Source: Bacteroidota bacterium
Lineage (GTDB): Bacteria; Bacteroidota; Bacteroidia; Bacteroidales; Prolixibacteraceae
Length of the DNA stretch: 64,000 nucleotides
Assembly: GCA_024278975.1 (NCBI GenBank)
Contig: JAJRSD010000021.1
Coordinates: forward strand, 1-64,000
Direction: 5' to 3'
The translations under genes were made by a program, and so were the position numbers. How positions within the stretch are numbered: position 1 is the stretch's first letter; each line of letters opens with the position of its first letter. Of the stretch, positions 25,562-34,182 are shown piece after piece. The notes under the pieces are model-generated. The model made no database searches. It was not told where the DNA came from and saw only the letters and a list, made by a program, of their open reading frames with translations.

Positions 25562-25672
25562 TCTAAACAATGCACATATTTTTTTAATCATAAAATTAAA
25601 GTAATATACGAATGAAAAAAACGAAAACAATTACAACCCGGGCAACCTCTTTTTTAATACAATAAAGCAACT

Positions 25673-26326
25673 ATGGAAAATAGATTAAACACAAGGCAAA
25701 ACTCAGGCGGGCAAATAATTGCAATAACAATGCTTTTTTCTGTCGTCTATGTGGTATTTCGTTACCATATTTTTGGTGGAGTTCCGTGGAAAGATTTTCC
25801 ATTTTTTATATTGAATAAAGTTGTTTCGCTGTCAGCATTCATACTGCTCACCTTTAACTTTACGTTCGGCCCAATAAAAAATATGGGGGTAAAAGTTCCT
25901 GCAAAATGGCTCGAATCGAGGAGCGTACTTGGGATGATAGGATTTGTTTTAGTTATCATCCATATTTTCATGAGCTTGATTCTACTTAGTCCGGCAGTGT
26001 ATGCAAAGTTTTTCGAGATCGACGGAACATTCACTCTTCTGGCAGGATTGAGTCTGTTGGGTGGAATTCTCGCTTTTGTTGCTTTATGGATTTACAATCT
26101 GAGTTTCCAAACGTATTTACGCGAAAACCAAGCTTTTATGAAATTTATTACCTCAAGAAAATTTTTAATCTGGTCGCTTACTTTTGGTGCTTTTCATCTC
26201 TTTTTTATGGGATTTAAAGGATGGATAAACCCTGCCGGATGGCACGGGGGAATGCCGCCTGTTAGCTTGGTAGCATTCACCTTTTTTGTTATTGGGTACG
26301 TTATTAATTTGTTTGGAAGGAAATAA
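25673..26326 (+). CDS. Ferric-reductase-like membrane protein
   Basis: A 217-residue integral membrane protein with about six hydrophobic helices: IIAITMLFSVVYVVFRYHIF, SLSAFILLTFNFTF, MIGFVLVIIHIFMSLILL, LLAGLSLLGGILAFVALW, FLIWSLTFGAFHLFFMGF and PPVSLVAFTFFVIGYVINLF. The histidines in VIIHIFMSL and AFHLFFMGF are placed like heme ligands of the ferric-reductase-like transmembrane domain family (which includes MsrQ-type subunits). No FAD or NAD-binding domain is present, so it would need a partner for electron supply. The 110 bases upstream hold no gene. Confidence 0.6.
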   Translation: MENRLNTRQNSGGQIIAITMLFSVVYVVFRYHIFGGVPWKDFPFFILNKVVSLSAFILLTFNFTFGPIKNMGVKVPAKWLESRSVLGMIGFVLVIIHIFMSLILLSPAVYAKFFEIDGTFTLLAGLSLLGGILAFVALWIYNLSFQTYLRENQAFMKFITSRKFLIWSLTFGAFHLFFMGFKGWINPAGWHGGMPPVSLVAFTFFVIGYVINLFGRK

Positions 26327-26375
26327 AATAGCATCAATTATTTAGAATGAAAACATTAAAAAGAAAATAATAAAG

Positions 26376-26894
26376 ATGAAAAGTTTAATATCCACTTTTT
26401 TACTTGTCAGTTTTCTTGGTGTCAACTTGTTTGCACAAGACACAGAACACGAAGAGAAAAAACATTTAATAACCGGCGCACTCGGCTACACCTATATTCC
26501 GCAAGGAGCTTCAGAACATTCCGATGCGGCTGATGGAGTTTTTATACCTTCAATTGGGCTCGACTATTTTTATTCAATTTCGCACCGCTGGGAAATTGGG
26601 ATTATGACCGATTTGGAACTTGGCGAATACCTCGTTTTCGATAAAGACTTAAACCGGAAAAATGCATTGGTAGTTGCAGGAATAGCAGCATTTGCACTCA
26701 CCAAACACATCAATGTTTTTGCCGGCGGCGGAATGGAATTCGAGAAAGAACACAACCTTGCGGTTATCAGAGTTGGTACCGAATATGCTTTCAACCTGAA
26801 AAAAGAGTGGATTATTGCACCCGGAATATTTTTCGATTTTAAAGAGGGAATCGATACCTGGTCGTTATCGGTAGCTTTTGGAAAAGAATTTTAA
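26376..26894 (+). CDS. Small outer-membrane beta-barrel protein
   Basis: A 172-residue protein with signal peptide (MKSLISTFLLVSFLGVNLFA, then QD). The mature part has amphipathic strands: HLITGALGYTYIPQGAS, FIPSIGLDYFYSISHRWEIG, NALVVAGIAAFALTKHINVF and the closing WSLSVAFGKEF ending in Phe, as expected for an outer-membrane barrel recognised by BamA. The acidic-His start DTEHEEKKH might bind metal but this is a guess. First of a run of closely spaced exported-protein genes. Confidence 0.6.
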   Translation: MKSLISTFLLVSFLGVNLFAQDTEHEEKKHLITGALGYTYIPQGASEHSDAADGVFIPSIGLDYFYSISHRWEIGIMTDLELGEYLVFDKDLNRKNALVVAGIAAFALTKHINVFAGGGMEFEKEHNLAVIRVGTEYAFNLKKEWIIAPGIFFDFKEGIDTWSLSVAFGKEF

Positions 26895-26932
26895 AAAAAG
26901 ATAAAAGCAAATAAAAACAAGGTAATTAACCT

Positions 26933-27649
26933 ATGCAGCTAAAAAATACAAATAGCACAATAAAAACCACTACAATACTGATTATCATATTGTTGAGTTT
27001 TGAGACTCAGGTGTTTTCGCAAACCGGAGAGTCTTCAAAAAATTGGGACAACCAGTCGTATATTGGCAATAAAGTTGCAACGGCAAACGGAGACTGGAGG
27101 TTTTCGGGAGAGTTGCAGGTTAGATTGAAAGACGACATGCAAAGTCTCGACAACTGGTTTTTAGAGGGTGTGGCAAGCTATATGTTATCCGAAAAAATTG
27201 AACTTACTCCCGATTTCAGAATGAGTATAAAACCCGATGAGGTTGAGTACCGGCCGGGGTTTGGTGTGGTTTACAAAGTTGCCCGCAACAATTATCAATT
27301 TGTAAATCAATTAAAATGGCAAATTGATCTCGACACAAAAAAGAACATCGACAATGGTTTACGTTATGCAATATTTATTAATCATAAATTGAGCGATAAA
27401 CTGATGTCTAATTTTGCTTTCGGGGCTTTTTATCGTTTTCGTGACGATTTTAAGGGATTTGAGTTTGTACGTTTTGGTCCCGGATTAGCCTACATAATTA
27501 ACATGCAACACACCATCAATTTTAACTACTTAATCAGTACAAAAAATAATACTCAAAATTGGGAGTGGGGAGGTATTGCCGTAATTCAACTGGTAATTAA
27601 CATTAATAAAGACTACAAATACGTACCTGCAAAATACATTTCATTTTAA
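26933..27649 (+). CDS. DUF2490-family outer-membrane protein
   Basis: A 238-residue protein with an N-terminal signal (hydrophobic residues 12-28, ending VFSQ). It has the DUF2490 pattern, a barrel with many Trp and Arg strand ends: DNWFLEGVASYMLSEKIELT, YRPGFGVVYKVARNNYQFVN, GLRYAIFINHKLSDKLMSNF and FRDDFKGFEFVRFGPGLAYI. The function of the family is unknown. It is 38 bases after the preceding gene and 11 before the next. Confidence 0.65.
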   Translation: MQLKNTNSTIKTTTILIIILLSFETQVFSQTGESSKNWDNQSYIGNKVATANGDWRFSGELQVRLKDDMQSLDNWFLEGVASYMLSEKIELTPDFRMSIKPDEVEYRPGFGVVYKVARNNYQFVNQLKWQIDLDTKKNIDNGLRYAIFINHKLSDKLMSNFAFGAFYRFRDDFKGFEFVRFGPGLAYIINMQHTINFNYLISTKNNTQNWEWGGIAVIQLVININKDYKYVPAKYISF

Positions 27650-27666
27650 TTAATTGAATTGTGAGA

Positions 27667-28581
27667 ATGCTTATTAATAAAATATCACTTTTACTACTAT
27701 TCGGAGTTTTTGCGACAACGCTGCTTGCACAAGACCTTGAGCCACGCTCTTTGTCATCTATTCCAATCGGAGGAAATTTCCTGATTGCTTCATATGGCTA
27801 CTCTGCCGGAAATATTTTGCTCGACAATACACTGCCAATTGAAGACCTGAATGCCAATATTAACAGTGCTGTTGTTGGTTATGCGCGAAGTTTTAAACTG
27901 TTTAATAAGCTGGCAAAGTTCGATGCAATTGTACCTTATTCTTTCGGCAACTTTGAGGGGAGAGTGAGTGGGACTGACTCATCGACAACACGAACAGGAT
28001 TTGGTGACCCGTTGATTCGGGTATCAATAATTTTGATAGGGGCAAAACCTCTTACAATGAGTGAATTTGCAACCAACAAACCGCAAAAGTTTAAACTTGG
28101 TGTTAACTCAAGGGTAAAACTGCCCATCGGACAGTACGATAAAACAAAATTTATTAACTTGGGTTCCAACCGCTGGGCACTGAAATTAGGAGTTGCCGGG
28201 TCTTATTCTATTCAGAAAAGAGTTGTTATTGAGGCACAGGTAAACACCTGGTTTTTTGCAAAAAACGATGAGTTTTTCGATGGAAATACAATCGAACAAA
28301 AACCTTTACTTAGTGGTCAGATTCATGGAACATGGATTTTTAAACCCGGGGTTTGGGCAGCTGTTTCGTTCGGGAGAAGTGCCTTTGGAGAAACAATTAT
28401 TAATGGTGTTGAAAAAGAAGATCTGAAAAATAGTTCACGTTTCGGAGCTGCTTTTGCCTGCCGGGTAAGTAAACACAGCTCGCTAAAAGTAGCGGTAACC
28501 AGTGGACTATCCACTCGTTATGGAGCCGATTTTACATCCATCCTTGTAGCTTACCAGTTTATGTGGTTCGATAAAACTTAA
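27667..28581 (+). CDS. MetA-type outer-membrane transporter-like protein
   Basis: About 304 residues with signal peptide MLINKISLLLLFGVFATTLL, then AQ. The ATG at 27667 is preferred; a GTG at 27661 would add two residues. Landmarks of the phenol-degradation MetA-like transporter group: YGYSAGNILLDNTLPIEDLN, AVVGYARSFKLFNKLAKFDA, GFGDPLIRVSIILIGAKPL, and FKLGVNSRVKLPIGQYDKTK. Related barrel proteins are usually annotated only as transporters. It belongs to the same broad class as the gene at 14675 but is not a close copy. Confidence 0.7.
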   Translation: MLINKISLLLLFGVFATTLLAQDLEPRSLSSIPIGGNFLIASYGYSAGNILLDNTLPIEDLNANINSAVVGYARSFKLFNKLAKFDAIVPYSFGNFEGRVSGTDSSTTRTGFGDPLIRVSIILIGAKPLTMSEFATNKPQKFKLGVNSRVKLPIGQYDKTKFINLGSNRWALKLGVAGSYSIQKRVVIEAQVNTWFFAKNDEFFDGNTIEQKPLLSGQIHGTWIFKPGVWAAVSFGRSAFGETIINGVEKEDLKNSSRFGAAFACRVSKHSSLKVAVTSGLSTRYGADFTSILVAYQFMWFDKT

Positions 28582-28617
28582 AATAATTGAATTATTAACA
28601 ATTAAATATTTATTAAA

Positions 28618-29112
28618 ATGAGAAAATTACTTATTGTTTTTGCTCTCGTGCCAATGCTGTTTAGTTGCTCTTTACAAAAAGACAACTCGGCACAAAACAT
28701 TGCATTGATTGAGCAGTATGTACAGTCGGTCGAAAATTTAGATTATACAGTTATGGAATCTTTATTAGACGAAAACTATTTTGGATTTGGTCCCTCGTTT
28801 GGCGATTCAATTAACAAAACTCAGGCAGTTGCAGGTTGGAAATATAATGCCGAAAATTTGTACGAAAGTATTAGTTATCAACGTTCGCGAAATGCTGCGG
28901 TTACTATTACAGATGGAGATAATAAAGGCGAATGGGTCTCTAACTGGGGCGAACTTCATATAGTTTATAAAAATGGTGAAGGAAAAGTTACACTTTGGGC
29001 AAATACCATTTACCAAATAGCAAATGGGAAAATTGTTAAAAGCTATACTTTTTACAACGAAGCCGACGCACTTAATCAGTTAGGTTTCGTTTTTGTTCCA
29101 ACTAATTTATAA
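28618..29112 (+). CDS. SnoaL-like (NTF2-fold) lipoprotein
   Basis: A 164-residue lipoprotein (ALVPMLFSCSLQ, lipidated Cys near 17). The mature domain has the NTF2-like cone fold pattern: NIALIEQYVQSVENLDYTVM, ESLLDENYFGFGPSFGDSIN, WGELHIVYKNGEGKVTLWAN and KIVKSYTFYNEADALNQLGF. Such proteins bind small ligands or act as enzymes with a cavity of conserved Asp, His or Tyr. No catalytic residue can be named with confidence. It lies within the exported-protein run with 36 and 24 bases to its neighbours. Confidence 0.7.
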   Translation: MRKLLIVFALVPMLFSCSLQKDNSAQNIALIEQYVQSVENLDYTVMESLLDENYFGFGPSFGDSINKTQAVAGWKYNAENLYESISYQRSRNAAVTITDGDNKGEWVSNWGELHIVYKNGEGKVTLWANTIYQIANGKIVKSYTFYNEADALNQLGFVFVPTNL

Positions 29113-29136
29113 ATAAACACTTAAAAATAGAAAAAG

Positions 29137-29673
29137 ATGAAACTAATAACATTAATAGTTACAATTTTTTTAATTGCAGTAATTGGCGAAGTAAAAGCAC
29201 AGGTGCCAGAAACACAGGCATTACCCGACACATCAAAAATGACCTATAATCAAATCTCTCAGTCACTCGGGTTATTTCTTTATCCAACTAAAGAACAGAG
29301 TCAACAACAGCAAAAGAAGGATGAATTTGAATGTTACAAATGGGCAATGGAGCAATCGGGAATTGATCCCCTAAATCTCCCCAAAGTTGAGGCAGAAGTT
29401 AAGTCTGGTCCATCTGGAGGTGCAATTAGAGGTGCTGCCAGAGGTGCTGCAGCAGGTGCTGCTATTGGTGCCATTGCAGGCGATGCAGGTAAAGGTGCGG
29501 CAATTGGCGCAACAGCGGGTGGCATGCGGGGCCTTGGAAGAGGACGACAAGCGCAGGCGCAGCAAAATCAACAGGCTCAAGCAAATGCATCGGCTACCGA
29601 AGAGAATGTAAAGAATACTTTTATAAAAGCTTTTTCGGCTTGCATAGAAGGGAAAGGTTATACCGTAAAATAA
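29137..29673 (+). CDS. Glycine-zipper exported protein
   Basis: A 178-residue protein with a signal peptide (ending VKAQ). The central part is a glycine zipper, AAAGAAIGAIAGDAGKGAAI followed by GATAGGMRGLGRG, typical of proteins that insert in or span membranes. On either side are a region with DEFECYKWAMEQSGIDP and a C-terminal FIKAFSACIEGKGYTVK. The paired cysteines and the layout resemble the cell-surface proteins with a glycine-zipper domain found in Gram-negative bacteria. The function is unknown. Confidence 0.65.
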   Translation: MKLITLIVTIFLIAVIGEVKAQVPETQALPDTSKMTYNQISQSLGLFLYPTKEQSQQQQKKDEFECYKWAMEQSGIDPLNLPKVEAEVKSGPSGGAIRGAARGAAAGAAIGAIAGDAGKGAAIGATAGGMRGLGRGRQAQAQQNQQAQANASATEENVKNTFIKAFSACIEGKGYTVK

Positions 29674-29683
29674 GATCTTTAAG

Positions 29684-30823
29684 GTGAAAATATTTGTTCA
29701 AATAATAATTGTAATAATTATTGGGTTGTTTATTAATCCTGTAAATAGTTACGCACAAAAAAAACAAAAGGCATTTGTCGATACGCTTGACAATGCTTTT
29801 GATGTAAGTTATTTTTTGAATGATCTTCATGGTTTCTTACCAGTTATTTCGCCCATTACCGAGCCCGCTGTAGGTTATGGAGCAACTGTGGCTGGTATCT
29901 TTTTTATTCCTAAAAAAAAGAGCAAGGATAAAAAATTTAAAATGCCGGATGTTACAGGAATAGCAGGCGGACTTACCGAAAATGGAACATGGTTTGCCGG
30001 CGGTGGATATATGGGATTTTGGAATGACGACCGAATTCGTTATCGCGGAGTATTTGGGTACGGAGATATTAAATTAACTTATTATGGAACTACCGACAGA
30101 TTTAGTAAAGACTTTTCGGCAAAGTTTAATTTGAAAAGCTATTTCTTATTGCAACAAGCTCTGTTTCGGGTTGGCGACAGTAGATTCCTTCTTGGAGGGA
30201 AATACCAATTAATGAAAACCAAAACCTCATTTTTTAATGATATTGATTTGCCGGGAATAGATCCACTTGATTTTGATTTAACAAATAGCGGAGTTGGATT
30301 TATTGCTGAATACGAAAATTTCAATAATATTTTTTCTCCCACAAAGGGGTTGAGAGTGAATATAACTTACGATCAATATCTGAAGTTTTTAGGCAGCGAT
30401 CGTGATTTCGGTCGCATACTCTTTTTTGCAAATTACTATCAGCCAGTTGTTAAAAACAGATGGATCGCCGGTTTTAGAAACGAATCGCTAATGTCAACCG
30501 GCGATGCACCTTTTTATATGAAACCATTTATTTCGTTGCGGGGAGTTCCGGCAATGAGATATCAGGGAAAAATGACCAGCTTAATTGAAACTGAACAAGA
30601 GTTTATGCTCACAAAAAGATGGAGTGTTGTGGGGTTTGGGGGATATGGGATGGCATTTAATTCTTTCGATGAATTTAGCAAAGGCTCTTCTGCATGGAAT
30701 GCCGGAACAGGATTTCGTTATCTCATTGCAAGGCTTTTTGGATTAAAAATGGGAATGGACGTTGCGCGCGGACCCGAACAATGGGCAATGTACGTTGTTG
30801 TTGGTACGTCGTGGTTAAGATAA
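29684..30823 (+). CDS. BamA/TamA-like outer-membrane barrel (surface-antigen family)
   Basis: A 379-residue protein starting with GTG, ten bases after the preceding stop, with a signal peptide ending SYAQ. It has no POTRA domains. The barrel has the family's strands: VISPITEPAVGYGATVAGIF, NGTWFAGGGYMGFWNDDRIR, FSPTKGLRVNITYDQYL, and the substrate-channel loop FISLRGVPAMRYQGKMTSLI with the RGxPxxRYxG pattern that matches the conserved surface-antigen motif. It ends with WAMYVVVGTSWLR. Such short members may be outer-membrane enzymes or channels rather than assembly factors. Confidence 0.75.
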   Translation: MKIFVQIIIVIIIGLFINPVNSYAQKKQKAFVDTLDNAFDVSYFLNDLHGFLPVISPITEPAVGYGATVAGIFFIPKKKSKDKKFKMPDVTGIAGGLTENGTWFAGGGYMGFWNDDRIRYRGVFGYGDIKLTYYGTTDRFSKDFSAKFNLKSYFLLQQALFRVGDSRFLLGGKYQLMKTKTSFFNDIDLPGIDPLDFDLTNSGVGFIAEYENFNNIFSPTKGLRVNITYDQYLKFLGSDRDFGRILFFANYYQPVVKNRWIAGFRNESLMSTGDAPFYMKPFISLRGVPAMRYQGKMTSLIETEQEFMLTKRWSVVGFGGYGMAFNSFDEFSKGSSAWNAGTGFRYLIARLFGLKMGMDVARGPEQWAMYVVVGTSWLR

Positions 30824-30896
30824 ATATTCGTTTCTTTGCAAATTATATAACGAGAGAATAGTTATTTTTAGCGTTGTGACGACAAAATTAAATAGT

Positions 30897-31619
30897 ATGA
30901 AAAAAATATTTTTAATAATAGCACTGCTAATTGCAGGCACAGCAGCACAATCTCAGGTGTTAATTACGCTGCTACTTGGAGATAAATTAAATTCCGATGG
31001 GCTGGAATTTGGACTCGAAGGTGGTTTAAACTGGGCAAATGTATCGGGACTGGAAACTAACGATTTTGCCCGTAAATTTAATCTTGGATTTTATTTCGAT
31101 ATCCGCATAAAAAATCAATGGTTTTTTTATACCGGCGTTTTAGTGAAATCGAATCTGGGAGTGGACAAACTCACCGATAACGATTTAATTACTTTAGGTG
31201 CAACAAAATATACAGATTTAGATGGCGTGCCATTAGTTGGCGATTACAGCCATAAAATGAACACTTTTTTAGTGCCTGCACTTATCAAGTATAAATTTAA
31301 GAACCACATGTACGCCGAATTTGGGCCACAATTTGGTCTGGCATATAAATCTTGGATTGAGTTTGAGTCGGATATTGAAGAAAGAGATGCGATAATAAAA
31401 GAATATAACAAAGATATAATAAACAGGATTGATGCCGGGCTTATGGTTGGCACAGGTTTTACCATGTTAAAAGGCACAGGTTGGACTTGGGGTGTAAAGT
31501 ACTATTACGGTTTTGTAAATGTTTATAAAGGAATGTCCGGCACTAAAAACAGCTCAATTTTCTTGAAATTAAATATCCCAATTGGTGCGGGAGAAAATCC
31601 TAAAAAGAAGAAAGAATAA
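30897..31619 (+). CDS. Porin-family outer-membrane beta-barrel
   Basis: About 240 residues from the ATG at 30897 (MKKIFLIIALLIAGTAAQSQ is a signal peptide; an upstream GTG at 30876 adds seven unlikely residues). The barrel pattern is that of the PorT-like, eight-strand Bacteroidota proteins: LEFGLEGGLNWANVSGLETN, KFNLGFYFDIRIKNQWFFYT, NTFLVPALIKYKFKNHMYAE and FGPQFGLAYKSWIE. It ends in a lysine-rich tail KKKKE after the last strand. The function is unknown. The 73-base gap before it contains no clear promoter. Confidence 0.65.
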   Translation: MKKIFLIIALLIAGTAAQSQVLITLLLGDKLNSDGLEFGLEGGLNWANVSGLETNDFARKFNLGFYFDIRIKNQWFFYTGVLVKSNLGVDKLTDNDLITLGATKYTDLDGVPLVGDYSHKMNTFLVPALIKYKFKNHMYAEFGPQFGLAYKSWIEFESDIEERDAIIKEYNKDIINRIDAGLMVGTGFTMLKGTGWTWGVKYYYGFVNVYKGMSGTKNSSIFLKLNIPIGAGENPKKKKE

Positions 31620-31646
31620 ATAATTTAAATTATCAAAACAACTAAA

Positions 31647-32687
31647 ATGAAAAATCTCAAAAAAACAACATTTTTATTACTATTTGCATTTGTACTCGGA
31701 TTGAGTGCCAACGCACAGTATTCATCGCGAAAATTAGGTAAAAAACAAGAAGCCTATATCGACAGTTTAAAGTCTATAGAGTATAATTATCTATTCCCGA
31801 TTTGGGGGCAAAAAGTGTATCAAAAAGGATTCGATATTCCATATCCTGCTGGAGGAATGGTTAACTATATCTGGATGAAGCAGGGTCTGGTTTTTGAAAA
31901 TTTCCAATTGGGTATTAAAACAGACAATGTAGATTTACCATTAGCTCCTGTTGATTTTATTGATTTTGGAACCAACACAAATACTTCGTATTCAGTAAAT
32001 TTCAGACCTGATATTTGGATATTCCCATTTCTGAATGTGTACGGTCTTTTTGGATACGGAGCATCTACCACTGAGACTAATTTAACAGCTCCGGTGGCAT
32101 TTCAATCAATTGTAACCCAAGGTCTGTCAACAACAGGATTTGGTGTTATGGGAGCATTTGGGTTGGGTCCGCTTTGGTTGTCAGTTGATGGAAACTGGAC
32201 ATGGACAAAACCTGAACTGTTAGACGACCCCGTTTTGGTAAGGGTTCTTGGTGTTAGATTAGGTAAAACATTTGCGTTTAAAAGTAACCCTGAGCGGAAT
32301 GTTGCTTTTTGGGTTGGGGGAATGCGTGTTAAAATGAGATCGGAAACTGTTGGGAATATTAAAATGGCTGATGCAATTCCCGAGGAAACATGGGCAAGAA
32401 AAGATGAAATTGTTGCCGACTACAATGCATGGTACGATGGTCTGACACCTATAAAAAAAGAAATTGTTGACCAAACTGCAATACCAACATTTATGGAGAA
32501 ATTTGATGCAGCAGATGGAAGTTCTATTATCTCTTATGGAATGGACAAACGCCCGGAACAAGAGTGGAATGTACTGTTTGGGGCACAATATCAGTTTAAT
32601 AAACGCTGGCAGGTACGAACTGAAGCCGGATTAATTGGCGACAGAAAATCATTCTTACTCTCTGCCAACTACCGATTCTTACTTTAG
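31647..32687 (+). CDS. Outer-membrane beta-barrel protein, unknown family
   Basis: A 346-residue protein with signal peptide (LLLFAFVLGLSANAQ). Strands such as MVNYIWMKQGLVFENFQLGI, YSVNFRPDIWIFPFLNVYGL, FGVMGAFGLGPLWLSVDGNW and a last strand SFLLSANYRFLL indicate an outer-membrane barrel. A hydrophilic insert (about residues 235-300, KMADAIPEETWARKDEIVAD) looks like a large periplasmic or surface loop. The stop overlaps the GTG start of the next gene, which shows tight coupling. Confidence 0.65.
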   Translation: MKNLKKTTFLLLFAFVLGLSANAQYSSRKLGKKQEAYIDSLKSIEYNYLFPIWGQKVYQKGFDIPYPAGGMVNYIWMKQGLVFENFQLGIKTDNVDLPLAPVDFIDFGTNTNTSYSVNFRPDIWIFPFLNVYGLFGYGASTTETNLTAPVAFQSIVTQGLSTTGFGVMGAFGLGPLWLSVDGNWTWTKPELLDDPVLVRVLGVRLGKTFAFKSNPERNVAFWVGGMRVKMRSETVGNIKMADAIPEETWARKDEIVADYNAWYDGLTPIKKEIVDQTAIPTFMEKFDAADGSSIISYGMDKRPEQEWNVLFGAQYQFNKRWQVRTEAGLIGDRKSFLLSANYRFLL

Positions 32688-33235
32688 TGAACATTTTTAA
32701 TAAAATATTATACATAAAAAAGCAACACCTTACTTTGTGGGGTGTTGTTTTGCTTTTATTCGTAAGCGGAAACTTAAATGCTCAAAAGGGTTTTTCGCTT
32801 ACTGGTGGTTTGGGAATTTATGAACTTGCCAATGTTGGAGTTCAATGGAACTTTTCACCAATCTCTTCGCTGTCGGCTTTTGCAGGTACAAATTTGGGTT
32901 TGAATAACAACACCGCGTGGGCAACCGGCTTATCATTCAATCAGATTTTCAGGAAACCTGAAAACTTGAAACTGAAACCCGGATACTCGCTGGGCACAAT
33001 ATTCTGGACACATAACGACGATTTATATCTATTTAAAACCATGACATTTCCGGTAATGGCACTTTTAGAATATCCCTTAACTCCATTATTAAAAGTGAGA
33101 GCCGAAGGAGGGATTGTATTCAGTAAAGTATTGCAATCTGACAGGAAACAAAATGTTACCGCCGGATATCCTGAACGTTTTAATGGTAATTTTGCGTTAA
33201 AATTAATCTATAAATTCAACCGAAATGAGAAATAG
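32687..33235 (+). CDS. Small outer-membrane barrel protein
   Basis: A 182-residue protein starting with GTG that overlaps the previous stop (TAGTGA). Signal segment LTLWGVVLLLFVSGNLNAQ. Barrel strands GFSLTGGLGIYELANVGVQW, SSLSAFAGTNLGLNNNTAWA and GNFALKLIYKFN at the end. It overlaps the GDPD-like lipoprotein gene by eleven bases. The family is not recognised. Confidence 0.55.
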   Translation: MNIFNKILYIKKQHLTLWGVVLLLFVSGNLNAQKGFSLTGGLGIYELANVGVQWNFSPISSLSAFAGTNLGLNNNTAWATGLSFNQIFRKPENLKLKPGYSLGTIFWTHNDDLYLFKTMTFPVMALLEYPLTPLLKVRAEGGIVFSKVLQSDRKQNVTAGYPERFNGNFALKLIYKFNRNEK

Positions 33236-34058
33236 AATTATTGTATTCGCATTACTACTATTTTCGGTTGGCAGTTGCGAGAAAATTACCTATTCGGTTG
33301 ACAACCCGATTGCCGGACTTCCAACAAGTGTACTGATGCACATGGGCAGTGGCGATAATCCCGATTATATTCCCAACACTTTGGCTGCTGCCAAATTCGG
33401 ATTAAGTATTCTCGATGGTATCGAACACGATATTCAAATTAGCAACGACGGAACTTTGTGGCTCGACCACGACAACGAAGTGCGCGACTGCGATGGGAAT
33501 ATTATTGGATGCTTTCAGGAGATGACGGATGACGAAATAAGAGAGTACGACACTTGTAACGACACTGTAAGATACAACACTCTCGAATCGGTGTTCGAAC
33601 TCATAAGTTCCGAATATCCCGAATCGTGGATTTCGCTGGATGTAAAAGGACAGTATTGCGAAATTTTAAATACCCCCGAATTGATGAAACAGATGGCAAG
33701 TGAGATTTTAAGACTTACCATAAAATATAAACGAGAAGGTAAAGTTTTGGTAGAATCGAGCTCGCTGGCTTTTATGAACGAATTGGATAATCAGGATATT
33801 ATTGGTCAGTGTGTTATTAGCCTGGGCGATATCGACAAAGGAATTGCAGATGCAACAGCAACAGATGCAAGAGGTATCTCTTTAAAATATGGAGAGGAAG
33901 AGTTAGATGCCGATGTTGTTTCGCTTATTCATAAAAAAGGATACGGTCTTATTGTTTGGGTTATTAACGAGCCGGAAGATATTGTGGATGTGTGGAATTC
34001 GAAACCTGACTTTATTCAAACCGATAATACTGATTTTATGAAGTACATTCCAAAGTGA
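33225..34058 (+). CDS. GDPD-like phosphodiesterase lipoprotein
   Basis: A 277-residue lipoprotein (LLLFSVGSCEK, lipidated Cys near 20). The TIM-barrel glycerophosphodiester phosphodiesterase pattern is present: VLMHMGSG (for the usual HRG), NTLAAAKFGLSILDGIEHDI with the metal-binding E-x-D, and LWLDHDNEV with the catalytic His. The Glu of the usual ENT motif is Pro here (IPNTLAA), which removes one metal ligand and could alter activity. Later come SWISLDVKGQYC and GLIVWVINEPEDI, where the family usually has a VxxWTVN segment. It is translationally coupled to the preceding barrel gene and ends the exported-protein run. Confidence 0.75.
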   Translation: MRNRIIVFALLLFSVGSCEKITYSVDNPIAGLPTSVLMHMGSGDNPDYIPNTLAAAKFGLSILDGIEHDIQISNDGTLWLDHDNEVRDCDGNIIGCFQEMTDDEIREYDTCNDTVRYNTLESVFELISSEYPESWISLDVKGQYCEILNTPELMKQMASEILRLTIKYKREGKVLVESSSLAFMNELDNQDIIGQCVISLGDIDKGIADATATDARGISLKYGEEELDADVVSLIHKKGYGLIVWVINEPEDIVDVWNSKPDFIQTDNTDFMKYIPK

Positions 34059-34182
34059 AAATAAAAAAATAAAAAAGATTAATCAGCTTCAATTATTTAT
34101 AAGTTTTTTTCTCATGTATAATTTTATTATTTTTAAAAATCGTTCAATTTCAAGAGTTTATTAAACATTTAAAATATCAGTT

